In this document: positions 11,501 to 25,595 of the stretch, piece by piece
Position numbering within the stretch: position 1 is the first letter of the stretch
Layout of the letters: the number at the start of each line of letters is the position of its first letter
Source of the DNA: Diadema setosum
Taxonomy: Eukaryota > Echinodermata > Echinoidea > Diadematoida > Diadematidae
Direction of reading: 5' to 3'
NCBI RefSeq assembly: GCF_964275005.1
Contig: NC_092706.1
Location: 30,122,781 to 30,186,780 of the forward strand
Length of the DNA: 64,000 bases
Notes under the pieces: model-generated
What the model saw: the letters and a program-made list of their open reading frames with translations, nothing else
What the model was told of the DNA's origin: nothing
Database searches by the model: none
Made by a program: the position numbers and the translations under genes

Positions 11501-14500
11501 CATACTCCAGAGACGGATGCTGGAATCCTCAGAGCAAGACAGGAGGAAGTTTTTGTCTGGACTGAAACTGGTTCCGTACACTGGTCCACTGTGGCCATAA
11601 AGGGTCTGCTGGTCAGTTGATGTCCTGGAGGAGTCAGGTCAAGCAAGAATTTTAGCAAGTTATTATCTCATCAAACATGAATCCAAGATATATTCCATTG
11701 TTCCTAAAATGCCATAGTTGTACAGCCTGTTTCCTACAAAACTGTGTTTGACTTGTTTGTTGTTTTTTTTTTACACAAACATTCTCCTATTCAACTTGTT
11801 TGAATCTCTTTAACAGACATTACATCAACTGATTTGGCAAAGGAAAACAACAACAACAACAAATCACTGTTCCAATACTAAAAAATATGTGCATTTCTTC
11901 TGATCTAAAGTGTCAATTAAGACAAACATTGAACTGCAAGTTATGTTCACTACAAGGAAATATGCATTGGGATCGAACTTAAATAGGAAATACTGTCATA
12001 AAGATATTCTTGGTTTTCTTTGTGTTAGCAATGTATGAGCAGTATTAGCAAACTCACTCAGTAACAAATTTACAAACATTCTTTTAGGTATCATGCAAGT
12101 CATTTGAAAAATATAAGAAAAGTGTTAGTACCTCACAAACTGATAGAATCCCAAATTAACCCCATTATAGCTGAAGGCAATACAATCAAGTGTAATGGCC
12201 AAGGCATTTTGTGATAAGGAATCCAAGGGATTAATTATCTATCTTTCACAGATGCCCAACCAGATACATGAACAGATGGATTAATTTGAAGTTTATTTGA
12301 AGTGTACCCATCATCCATTATTCGTTCCAGGACATCATCTGCCTCGGCATCAATCTCCTTCAAGGTTTCAGCTGGCTTCACCTTCCGCAGCTTCTCAGGG
12401 GTCAGTGTCCAGATGCGGATGTTGGAGTCTGAGAATCCTGCTGCCAGGAGACCAGAGTCATTGCTGACGTCTACTGAGATGAGACGACTGGAGGGAGGCA
12501 GACAGGATAGATGAGATTCAGTCTTTATTACACAATAATCACGGTCAAGACACACTCAAATTTGTACTGTAATGCTTATCATCAACATGAAAAATATGCC
12601 ATGAACTCTTGCTGAAATAAATGTGTTTTCTGAAATTTCTTACAAAGTTCACCTGACTTGGGGTGTCAAATATCATGTTGAAGATATTTCTAGAGTGTTG
12701 GTACAGTACACACGAATGCTCAGCCACCAAGTGTTAGTTTTGTATCAGTTTGCACCCTTTCAAAATGGAAAAAAAAAAAGAAGACTATACTGGACTCACT
12801 CACCCATGTGTGGAGTTGAGGAAGGAGTAGAAACAGATTGAGGGCAGATTGTCGGTTCCCAGATGCACTCGTTTAGACAGCTCCCTCTGGGCATTCAGAC
12901 GCTCCAACTTGTCTGCATCTTTGCTGATGTCATCATGAAGTCACAATGAAACACGGAGAATTATTGCTGATATGCACAACTTTTGGGTACATACTAATTT
13001 TTCTTAGGTAACACTGCTATCATGCATTTTAGATCACAAATGCAAGTCGAGTTTGAGGATTTTTGTTATTGGTATGTGCTTTATCACTTATATCAATTAA
13101 AAAATGAATGTATGTCAGTTGATGGATATCTTCTCTACAAAAGATTGCACTAACCTCTTGTCATAAACATCATTCCAACCTGTGCACTCATGCATTCTTT
13201 GGCAATGAAGTAAGGGAGAAGTGAGGAATGGTACAGTTTGTACAAGAAATAATCTTACAAGAGAAAGTCTAAAGCCTTTCAATCATTCAGACTTACAGGT
13301 CTGGAAGAGGAATCCTGTTCTGTGGCGGTGCGTTTGGGTCAGGTTTATTTTTCTTGCCTGCCATGGGGTCTTTCTTCTGCTTCTTCTTCTGCAAAATTAT
13401 TTAGAAAGCAACAGATCTACATAATAAAAGCATAATTTACCATTTGCAGATGAAACAAAACCCAGCATTATTGCTTCAAAATAGTTATAAAATGCGTTAG
13501 GGATAGAAACAACCAAATGTAAAAATTTGAACCAGTATAATCGATGTTAAGTATTGTTAAATATACAAAATGTGAACAATAATCATAACAAAAATGTTTC
13601 CAGACTAAACCGTCTACAGATATGTTTTAATGAGAAAAATAGTGATATCTCCTTATATTTTAGGCTTTATTGCAAAAATTTCATACGGTAGGATGTTTTG
13701 TGATACAACTGACCTATACATATGCATCAAATGTGATATCTTGAACAATTTCTAAATCACTGCTCCCAAAGGTAAACATGACCTTTAAATACAATGTATG
13801 TAATAAGTCAATATGTTATATGTTATAATAAGTCAAAATATTCATAATGGTGTATGTGACAATTTATGTGCCCTGGCACTCAGCTTAATTTGCCAAAAGC
13901 TTTTTTTCATCAGCAATGAGTAGTTCCTCTAAACTTGACGTCTTGTAGTTATAAGTAAGCAAGCCCACTCAGGTGTAGCAATTTGCCTCAGTCCAACATG
14001 ATGGCCAAGGAGATACAATGGGGGATTAGGGACATTTGGTAATCTCTGTTCATTGACTCATCTCTCACAATCAGTGAACATAGGACAGGAAGCGCTCAAG
14101 CATGTAATGTTGTTCTGAAGTCTGAAGTCACTGGCAATGACAAGCTATGAAAGAAAGCACACAGCACTTAGCAATGAGGTAGTTCCTTCCTAACACAGCT
14201 TCAGAATTCTTGAAGCACTTTTTCCTCATATCAGACTTTGACTGATGGACAACATCCCACGTTTCAAACTCTAAATTTTGCTGTCGAAAGATACTGAAGC
14301 ACATGTAATGCATCAATCATGTTCACAATGTTAAATTAGGATTTTTTTTGGATTGATAATAATGATAAAAATAACAAATAACACTAACATAGTGCTTAAT
14401 ACTGCCATTTTCAAGTGCATTTAATACGAAACAAAGAACTCAAATAGAATACCATTTAAAATAAAAATAAAAAAAATCAAGATCTTAATCACTACCGGAT

Positions 14501-17500
14501 AGAAATACACAATGTATAAACTATTCCCAGGAAGAGACCTGTGGAAATCAGACTGAAGATTGATGTATTTTAGTTTTCTTTGATGAGCTACCAGTATCTG
14601 TTCTTAAGTTATGTAATCCTTACCATCAGTACAATAATTTGCATCTGCACTTTGAAAAAAAAGTGTTTGTTATCATGAAGATGTCATCATGAATGCCCAA
14701 ACTGGAATTTCATTATGACATCATATTTTGTAAGATGATATTTTCTTCTGACTTCCGGTAACAATTATTCCCAGAAAGAAGTGGTTGTAAGTTTCATGAT
14801 TTCAATATTTTTGTAATAGATTTATAAGCTAACAGATAAAAACTTGAGTAAGGATGCTCCTTTTAGCATCACTTCTGTATAATAAGTCTGCATCTATCAT
14901 GCTTGAGTGCTAAACTTGTCTCAACACCTATCAATACAGCTAGATGAATCAGTAGGGTAGATCAGATCATTTCATGGTCTCAATCCAGAGGAAATCCTGG
15001 TCAACTTTAGCACATGGCTCCCCTTCTGCTAGCATGAAAGAGGATTACAGCGTGAGAAGTCATCCATGCATGCAGGGAGGGGATGGACATCCACCTGCTA
15101 CTCAGAAACCAAATGATTCGATGTGAAGGATGGATGACCACCCAGCCATTTATGATTCAATGTGAAGGATGGATGACCACCCAGCCATTGTGCACTCATG
15201 CAAGACACTTTGGGACTCAGTGAAATATGAGCCTCTTCAAACCAATGAATTTTCCACTGATATCACGTTAAGATGCAATTTGCAGGCAGAGATATTCAAT
15301 CAATGTCATGACTTTTATTAGAGTAGTAATTGAAAATAGAAACCACAAGAAATGCAGGCTTTTGGGGTCTATTTTGTTTTTCATAATCTCTCTTTGCCTC
15401 TCTCCCTTACTTTTCTGTTTTTCAAGATCATTGCTTCTTTCTCTTTCTCTCTCTCTCTCTCTCTTGCTCTCTCACTTCAACTGAAATCACATGAATCTTA
15501 CCTTTCATCTGAAATTTATGAGTGCTATGAGCGGGATAATTTTGATAACCGAAGTTTGGTATTCCTTTAAAATGTATGTGTGAAAAGTGATAATTAAACG
15601 CTAAACTGCTGATTAAGCAATACATGTACTGGCAACAGGTGCACATATCTTACATAAAATATGTAAATCATTTCCTAATGCTTATCAATGCAAATCAATG
15701 ATGACAATGAGATACAGAATGTCATTAATTAAGTTTATGGAAGCAACAGAAATACTTTGGCTTTCCCTACTCTCTAAACCCGTTGACGACGATTCCCGAG
15801 GATACTCGGGCGGGGGTTTATGGGAAATGTGTGTTGTAGCAAAATAAGTTGGTCCTCAACGGATTAAAGCTTGGATTCTTTGGAGGTGACCACTGGCAGA
15901 TACCTAGGCATTCAGGATCCTCCCCAAAATCACTTCAAAATGAAAAAAAAATCATCATCATCATCATCATCACTGATATAAAGTAGATGGTTAAAAGTCA
16001 TACTCAGTAATTCATTCTCTTTATGAAATTACAAAATGTAATGATTCAACAGCTAATAATGGAATCTCCTAGCATCTTAATCTTAACATGAAAAATGTCA
16101 TTTTCCTCACTGTTTAGACCTAGAATTATGACATGTTCTGTGTAAGATATGAGTTTACCAAGATCCTTTCTAGGATGGACGGAGGGTGACTCACCTTTGG
16201 TTTGTCTTCTCCATCTCCTCCCTCATCCTCTTCGTCAATCTGGATGTTGATGTCAGGCTCCTTCAACAGGCCATAGAAGATTTTCCTTTTATTGGCTGCA
16301 GGGAGAAATGTACTGTATCATCTAAGAGACTGCCATACAAAAGTTATTGCTGAGGTGTTCATTTATTTCATGCTGTCATCATCAGCTTTCATACAACATG
16401 TCACATCAGATTTGAAGCAGATGTATTACTATTTCATGGCATTGCTTCTTTTCTAGATTGTCCTCATACCATTCCCACTCTCCAAAAGGTAATACAAATT
16501 TAGAATTTTGGGTAAAAATATCAAAATGAAGCATTGTTGAAGTGTGTCATTGACTAATGAAATGAGGAGCTGTCACATAATGGAATGAACAAATTTCACT
16601 TCAACCATAATCATCTTTGCAAATGAGAGCAGTATCACCTTTTGAGTCAAGTTAAACAGATGCACCCACACTAAATACTGTAAAGCAAGAAATATTTGCA
16701 GCATGAAATTTTTGCGAACTGCCAATATGCTAGCATCCAATGCATTTTAGTGTAGACTAGAACTTTTACAAGCCTTTTAATTTTGCAAATATTTTAGATT
16801 CACGAAATTAAAATGCATGCAAAAATGTCCAGCGATGGTTTTACAGTACTCATGAAGACATGAAGATCCACCTGACGATACTAGGGCTTTTGAATGGACA
16901 TACAATTTGTATCAAATGTCATGGTAAATTACTGAAATCTTGAAGCAAAAAAAAAACAAACAAACAAAAAAAAAACTGCTGAAAACTGCTTATCCAATAA
17001 AGGGGAGCCAATGGAGTAAAATGGAGTCAAAAGGGGCCTGAGCTTTCGATCCTAGCAAAATTTTCATCAGAGGCAAGATGGCAAACAGGCAGGGAAAGCA
17101 ATCACATACATGTATACATTGTAAGGACTTCACACAACAAGAACAGTCAGGAACGGGCTAGGGACACAGAACAAAGAAAACAAAAGGGGAGGGTAGGAGA
17201 TCATGGGCAAGGAGCCCAACAGAGGGGATTAGAGCAGGAGGGTGGACAGACAAAAGGTAGAGGAGGGTCAGTGATGATCCCAAGGACCAAGGGGGGCAAC
17301 CTTTGAAGGATAAGGATGAATAGGGAGGCAACATCAAACAAGGTAAGGAACAACAGAGGGATAAAGAAAGGAAAAGAGTGAAATAGCAACATCATGGGGG
17401 AGTAGGGCTGAGCAAGCAGCGAGCCCTAAAAAGGCGTACCAAGAGGAGGCAACAAAATGAAAGTGAGAGTCAACCAACAAATGCAAGTTATCAAATACAT

Positions 17501-17896
17501 TAAGGCATATATCCAATGAAAATAATAACAATAATGATAATGATAATAATAATAATAACAATAATAATGATATTGATAATAGAAAAGAAAACAATAAAAA
17601 AGTAAAATCTTCAATGAAATTAATCTACTACACAAATACTGTCACCACTGCTGTGTAAAACAGAATTTCACATGCAGAATGAACATGTGGTGAAGTTAAA
17701 GTGTGTCTGACCTTCTCTCTTGGCCTCTCCAACCATGCTGCCTGCTGTGGCATCAATCTGCTGCTTTGTTCTTGGAACTCCATCAAACACTGAGCAGAAA
17801 TACAACACAGCACACTGGGTAATTACAGATAAAATTCGCAGCACTACAACTGCTTTCTTTGTCCTGCGCAAAGTCTTTCCATAGTAATAGGAATAG

Positions 17897-17948
<52 letters not shown>

Positions 17949-17976
17949 AACAATAATAACAATAATAACAATAATG

Positions 17977-18019
<43 letters not shown>

Positions 18020-18046
18020 TAATGATAATAATAATAATAATAATAA

Positions 18047-18085
<39 letters not shown>

Positions 18086-21000
18086 GGAAAAGTAGAAATT
18101 ACGCGGTGCGTAATATATGTCCCCGCCGGAAGTAGTATTTTGTAGCAAAATGTGCAATATAGGTAAAAAATCAAGGTCAAAGGTCAAAGAAGTCAAAGGT
18201 CAAAATTCTGTGTAAAAGTTTTGAAGCCCTCACCTAGTGCCATCACATAAAGCAAACGGAATCGAAATCGGGTTAGAAATGGCGAAGGAGTAGCATTTTG
18301 TAGCCAATGTACAATACAGGTCAAAAATCAAGGTCAAAGGTCAAAGAAGGCAAAGGTCAAAATTCTGTGTACAAGTTTTGAAGCCCTCACCTAGTGCCAT
18401 CACATAAAGCAAACAGAATCGAAATCAGGTTAGAAATGGCGAAGGAGTAGCATTTTGTAGCAAAATGTACAATATAGGTCAAAAATCAAGGTCAAAGGTC
18501 AAAATTCTGTGTAGAAGTTTTGAAGCCCTCACCTAGTGCCATCACATAAAGCAAACAGAATCGAAATCGGGTTAGAAATGGCGAAGGAGTAGCATTTTGT
18601 AGCAAAATGTACAATATAGGTCAAAAATCAAGGTCAAAGGTGAAAGAAGTCAAAGGTCAGAATTCTGTGTAGAAGTTTTGAAGCCCTCACCTAGTGCCAT
18701 CACATAAAGCAAACAGAATCGAAATCGGGTTAGAAATGGCGAAGGAGTAGCATTTTGTAGCAAAATGTACAATATAGGTCAAAGGTCAAGGTCAAAGGTC
18801 ACAACTGAAATTCTGTGTAGAAGTTTCAAAGCTCCCACGTAGTGCTATCATATAAAGCAAACAGAATCAAAATTGGCTCATAAATGACAGAGAAGTAGCA
18901 AATTTAACATTTTGATCACACACGGACGCACACACGGACGGACGCACGGACGGACGCACAGACACACACACGTACGGAGCCCGTTTCATAGTCCCCTGCT
19001 CGAACTCGTTCGGCGGGGACAATAATAATAATAATAATAATAGTAATAGCAAGCTGCTCTTATTTTCATCATAACAAGCTACATCTACTCCTTACAAAAT
19101 GTACACTAGTAAGAGTGCCAGCCATAGAGAGGGACATCCGCAGAATAGACAGAACAGTTAAAACAAGAAACAAGTTCAAAGTCAGAAATTATGCCACCTA
19201 AATGAAAATATGAGATATTTATTGAAAATTTAGATACTTTGATTTATATTGTCAATAAACTATGTAATAAATTGTACTGGCAATAAATATTACAAATGCA
19301 AACAAAGATAAATTGTTCAAGATTTTACTGTTTTGCATTAAAAACAAGGAAAAGTAGAAATTATGTGGTGCGTAATATATGTCCCCGCCGGAAGTAGCAT
19401 TTTGTAGCAAAATGTGCAATATAAGTCAACAATCAAGGTCAAAGGTCAAAGAAGTCAAAGGTCAAAATTCTGTGTAGAAGTTTTGAAGCCCTCACCTAGT
19501 GCCATCACAAAAAGCAAACGGAATCGAAATCGGGTTAGAAATGGCGAAGGAGTAGCATTTTGTAACAAAATGTAAGCTAGGTAAAAAATCAAGGTCAAAG
19601 GTCAAAGGTCAACATTCTGTGTAGAAGTTTTGAAGCCCTCACCTAGTGCCATCACAAAAAGCAAACGGAATCGAAATCGGGTTAGAAATGGCGAAGGAGT
19701 AGCATTTTGTAGCAAAATGTACAATATAGGTCAAAAATCAAGGTCAAAGGTCAAAGAAGTCAAAAGTCAAAATTCTGTGTAGAAGTTTTGAAGCCCTCAC
19801 CTAGTGCCATCACATAAAGCAAACGGAATCGAAATCGGGTTAGAAATGGCGAGGAGTAGCATTTTGTAGCAAAATGTACAATATAGGTCAAAAATCAAGG
19901 TCAAAGGTCAAAGAAGTCAAAGGTCAAAATTCTGTGTAGAAGTTTTGAAGCCCTCACCTAGTGCCATCACATAAAGCAAACGGAATCGAAATCGGGTTAG
20001 AAATGGTGAAGGAGTAGCATTTTGTAGGAAAATGTACAATATAGGTCAAAGGTCAAGGTCAAAGATCACGACTGAAATTCTGTGTAGAAGTTTCAATGCT
20101 CCCATGTAGTGCTATCATATAAAGCAAACAGAATCAAAATTGGCTCATAAATGACAGAGAAGTAGCAAATTGAACATTTTGATCACACACGGACGCACGC
20201 ACGGACGGACGCACGCACGGACGCACGGATGCACGGACACACACACGTACGGAGCCCGTTTCATAGTCCCCTGCTCGAACTCGTTCGGCGGGGACAAAAA
20301 TGCTTGTGTTAGTATGTTTAAACTTGCAAACCGCACTTGAGAATATTATGCTAAAGTTATGAAACTGATGAATAAGAGCTACATTATGCCAGGACACACC
20401 CCTATAATGCCAACAACATCACACAGACATTGTCTAGACACGGACTGACAAACATTCCTCTTACCATCAATGTACAGATGATCTTCAAGGATGTTAAGCA
20501 CTGTGCTGTTCTGTTTGTCTTGTAGATATCTCTTCAAGGCACTGTAGGAATCTCGTGACATTCTGATTACATACTTGCTCGTTCTGAAATAACACAGAGG
20601 CAATCAAAAACACATTGAAGTTAACAACTCTCAAGTTCCACATTACCTGACTCATCTGATGCACATGTATTCTACTAATGTTCACTTTTTTCGCTTTAAG
20701 ATTAACAGTCTTTGTGAAATGTCAAATTCAGCTGAGAAATTTATGAGTTACGCACAGCCACATGTGTCTCTCATTAAAGTTTTTCAAATATCAGAAAATA
20801 ATGAGGAAAAAAAAATAAAAGAGGTCTAGTCCACATTGACACTTAGCTGAGATATTGTAATACTCATTTCTACCATGAAGATATTCAATCTTTATGGGCA
20901 AGCAAGAGAATGAATGGCATCACATTCACAGGCAATGAGACTTCACATTTTATGTACCGTACATTGTACCTGGAGCAGGATTTTGTTTTTGTTTTTGCTT

Positions 21001-24000
21001 TGGTCAAACCCAGTTTATTAACCTGTAAGTGACTAAAGCTGACTTTCCTTGTGATGGCTGATGTTTAATTCACAGGAACAAAACACAGGATAACCTATGA
21101 TTCAATGGCCCTTAAATGCCCAAACAGACGTCATAATGAATAAATTAAGTGAGTATGGAAAGTCACATTTTTGTGTGAGGTGACCCCTTTCCACTGAGAT
21201 TCGAGTCTGTGCCTGTGTATGTGTGGGATTATTTGTGATATGTGCATTAAGGTGTACATGTGCATATCTGTTGGTGTGACTACAAGGGTGGGGGAAGGGG
21301 CACTGCATAATGTTTGAAAGCTGACCTGAAGTTCATCATAAGTTCACTGTGCCTCATGTGATCTCTCTTAGTGACAGCCACCAGTCGAGACAGATCCTCT
21401 TCATGGTACTCTTCCTGCTCCCCGTTGAATGCACGGAAAAAAGTTTCAGCTGCACACAAGAAAGAAAAGACACAATACTTTATCTGTCACTACAGAGCAT
21501 TTGCAAAAGTTGTCATTCTGTAAAATGATTACTGAATAAAAATTGTCTTCTAAATGCTAACATTATCTGAAGTGTGGTTTTATCATATTTCTTATTACAA
21601 AGAACTCTGGGATACTCTAGTCATAAACTGAGAGTCCCCTTGTAATGCACTATGTTTTTCTCCAAAATCCATCACTTCCCACTCTCTTCAAAATAGAACA
21701 TTACTAGTGAAGGACTGGTCATCCATATTTTTTGTCCAAAGTGATTCAACATTCTGCAAATGTATGACCCCAACTATGTTTTTCCATTTTGCACTGAGTT
21801 ATCTACATTTATAAGGATGCCTATAAATCATGTCTACATGGAATAGTATGTTATTTCCTGTACAGAAACATTAATTATTCTTTCTTCTCTTCTTACCTCA
21901 TTGCGCTTCATGACATATTCCATAATTAGCATGAATAAAGTATTCATCGACTGAACTGTAACAGAGAATCATTTCACACAAGCCAGCTCACCTTGTTTCT
22001 CATGATCATTGTAGACTAGTTCGAGGTACATGTGAACAAAGACAGGATAGAGGATTTGGGCCAGCTCACTCTGCAATGAAAATTTTAATCAAGTTCAAGA
22101 AATTCAGGATTCTAAGCACTGTTAACCTCAGTAAGACAAAAAGCTTTGACCACACATGTAGATACATAGCAAATACGTTCAAATAATTCATGTCACAGCT
22201 AAAATACATTGTGCAAGGCACAAAGGTCTGTGAAGTACAGAAAATTAACTTTAGAACTGTGTGTTTCTTTAATTCAATTCAATTTAGATTCACATTATTT
22301 AAAGAAAAAGATTACAAACATTTAACAAATACAAATTGAAATGATTGATTCAAATAAAAATGGGGAGGGGGGAGGAAGAATGAATATGGTGCATTGAAGG
22401 CAGTGAAAGGTGTGCTTGTTAGTAAGTCAAATTGATCTCAATAGGAGCGCAATCCATTTTACAGAACATAGCATAGGTTTCATGAGTTTTCAACCAAATT
22501 AGATGATTTAGAGCTAGAAATCCCACATCATCATTCATGCCCCTCTCATCCAAACAGGCAACTTCAGCTAATATGCCCTTTTTATTCAAAGTTTTAAGCA
22601 CTTTAAAGTATAAAGTTCTATGAGTTAATTCTATCCATCTGGATATTGATACAATGTGCACACTGGCATATATACACCTGTGTACATGTACCAATAGCTA
22701 AACTGCATTATATTTCATGTGATGCATGTATAAATACAATGGAAGATTTCTACCAATTGTAAAGCTCTGGTCAAAATTAAGATACACTGCATTCTCTAAG
22801 ACAAAATGGAGAAATATGGCAGTTATTGTGTAGAGAAAAAAAAAAATGATCATGTCAATTCTAACTTGATGAACATGGAAACATGGGTTAAAGCTGATAG
22901 GATGGTTATAGACTAAAACAACAAAAATCTCTAATTCGTCACTACAAAAGTGGCATTTGTGTTAATGTCTTATAAGTGAATGATCTTTCAACCATGTCCA
23001 CTTTGAGAGGAACAACCCTTATCTGTATGAATACAGTGCTCATTCTTGGAAAGAACTTCAAACCCCATAGAACAACAAACAACTGACCTTAGTAGTATCC
23101 AGTGACCCCTCAATGAAATTCTTAAGGTTCCTGTAGTGGCCATCATATAACAGTGGGTCTCCATCACTGATGAATTAAAACACATCATAAGTAAGATTAA
23201 ATCCAATAAGTCTTACAGATAAGTAATTACAGTATGAGATATCCTTTGAAAGGAAAAAAATCCAGACATGATGCACAGTGCTTTTAGAGATTTTTTTATC
23301 AAAAACAAAAGTAACAGAGGCATAATTATGAAATCACGTGTTACTACACAATCACAACCCTCAATTCACTCACATACAGCGTACATGAGCACGTACAGTA
23401 AATCCACCACCCACACACTCACACATCTTTATCTTATTCACTTAATCTTTTACCACAATAATGATAACTAGAAAAGCACTCGGAAAGTGCAAACCTCTGC
23501 CAAGCAATTCATTTCCACCCATACATGCATGCTGAAAATGGCCAATACAATGTATTCACAACATACACTGTAGAAGCCTTTTGTACACATCATCAGCTTC
23601 CAGCTGCGCTGCCCCGCACCCGAGCAGAGCACATCCTCTTTAGAGCACATACATGTACACTTGACATGCATGCAAACCTTATACATGCATGTAAACCTCA
23701 TATCACACACACAGCTTAAACTCTGAAGTTCATTGACCCCATCTGCCAAATGATAAAAAATCCTTCAAAAATCCATAAAACTTCCTAGATCTCACTATCA
23801 AAATTTAATCATCTGTTCCTTGTGTCATTATCAACTTTTTCTGCAAGTTTCAATCAAATCCGTTCGCAACTTTTTGAGATATTTTGCAAACAGACAATCA
23901 AACAAACCAACACGGATGAAAATTTGACCTCCTTGGCAGAGCTAATAACGGAATCTTTTTATAATGCACTGTGTCTGTTACAAAATAACACTCCTGGTGC

Positions 24001-25548
24001 AGAAAGCTGAGACCTCTTTTTGACATTGCTTCATTTGGAAAGAGTCATGATTGAAGGATTGAATGATGAAACAATATGTTGTAGGTAACATTGTACTGAA
24101 TGATATCAAGAGCAGGCGACCATGTATAAGGATATCCGCTATTAAATTCTTTGCACTTTCAGGTTTATGAGTAGTGAGCTCTTGAGTGACCATTTCAGTA
24201 AACGATCAGCTCAGCATTACAAAGTTCATATATGTTACAAGAATTATTTCAACTCTTCTTGCTACTATTGTTTGTTTTGCTTTGTTTTGTTTTGTTTTGT
24301 TTTGTTTTTTCCTTCACCATAAAAAGTCTTGTTCCTGACATTACAAACAACATAGAAATATTAATGATAAGACATTAAATACATTGTACTAGTATTACTT
24401 TCTACAGTAGTAAATCTGAAGCTTTGCTGAATGGGGAAATTCACTTGACACTGAAAGTGGACTGGAAAGTAAGTTAAATTAAGTTAAAGTAAGTTAAATT
24501 AAGTAATAAACACAGTGACTGCACATTAGAGTTATAGAGACCTGTGAGAGAACTCAGCACCATTTCACACTCATTAGACCAGCTTGCTTTAGACACTGAC
24601 CTGGTGTATGCTGATAATACTGTAGAAACATCTTGATCAGTGTTTGATGCATTCTCGGAACTATCTTGAACATGGGCTTCCTTTCGCAGCAGTTCTTCAG
24701 TTTCCTATGACACACATAATAAAAGGACAAAAATGAACAACATATAATTATTGAAATTCATGAAATTCTTCCGTCGAGATGCTTATTTTTATCATGGCTA
24801 CTACTAAAACACTGATCAATTCAGTGCTTATTTTCGTCAATGCAGGGCAATTTGTCAATCAGTTGCAATATAATTATTGGTAACAATAAACAGATTTCTG
24901 TTCTATCTTTTTAACTATATGGTTGAGTGTCTAATACATCAATACCATACATGTATTTACCATAAAGAAACTTAAACAATCACACAATTTGCCTGAAATT
25001 TTACTCACAGCGTGGAGAAAATACTCCAAGAGTTTCATATCCATAGTAAGTCAACTACTCATAATCGACCACCCTCGCGCAATGGCTTTCCTTGTGTATA
25101 AAATAAAAAATATGCGTGGGACGGGGCGCAATGCGCTGGAACATTCAAACATGAATACAAATCAAGAAAAATTAGGGGGATATGGGTAAATAACCTGAGG
25201 AAACAGGAGGAAAAAGAATTGAAGAAAATCCTCATTAGTAATACACGTAATTATTTTGAACACATATTTGCCCATTCACTGGATTTACGTGCTTTTCAAT
25301 GGGAAAACGGGCAGTTGGTTTAAAAAATGAGCTACCAAGGACGCACAAAAAAACCCTCCCCTGTGTTTATCGCCGAGATTTACGTGCATAGGATACGGAG
25401 CAACAATCTGAGCATGGGGTAAGGATCTGTGGTACTATCAAACACCTATTTTCTCCCAAAGTGAGACAAAATTGAGGTAAATCTGTTGAATACTTTTGGT
25501 GAAATGGTGATAACAAATAAAGGTGGTCGATGAGTAGAAGGTCCAACC

Positions 25549-25595
<47 letters not shown>

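Larger units (their letters stand above)
13789..16194. other. TAF5 intron 8, mostly unassigned
   Basis: No gene is supported. It contains a SINE-like tail around 14341-14410 (minus strand GCACTATGTTAGTG then TTTGTTATTTTTATCATTATT), a 39-nt tandem duplication at 15113-15189 (ATGATTCGATGTGAAGGATG), a CT-rich run at 15441-15475 and a mini-MITE at 15774. Confidence 0.4.

Noticed and set aside
17035-17085. Possible hammerhead ribozyme (minus strand CTCTGATGAAAATTTTGC then GATCGAAAGCTC)
   Set aside because: The CTGATGA and GAAA cores are present, but the bases between them do not form a stem II, so it is at most a decayed retroelement end.
17668-18196. Overlapping frames rich in Tyr, Asn or Leu on both strands
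   Set aside because: They are translations of the (AAT)n microsatellite; only 17712-17789 in this area is coding (TAF5 exon 7).
18129-20100. CRISPR-like regularly spaced repeats
   Set aside because: These are 140-160 bp contiguous satellite units in a eukaryotic intron, not short repeats with unique spacers.
18867-20397. Minus-strand frames with SVRPSVRPSV repeats
   Set aside because: They are read through the GGACGCACG minisatellite of the satellite-bearing element and have no real gene context.
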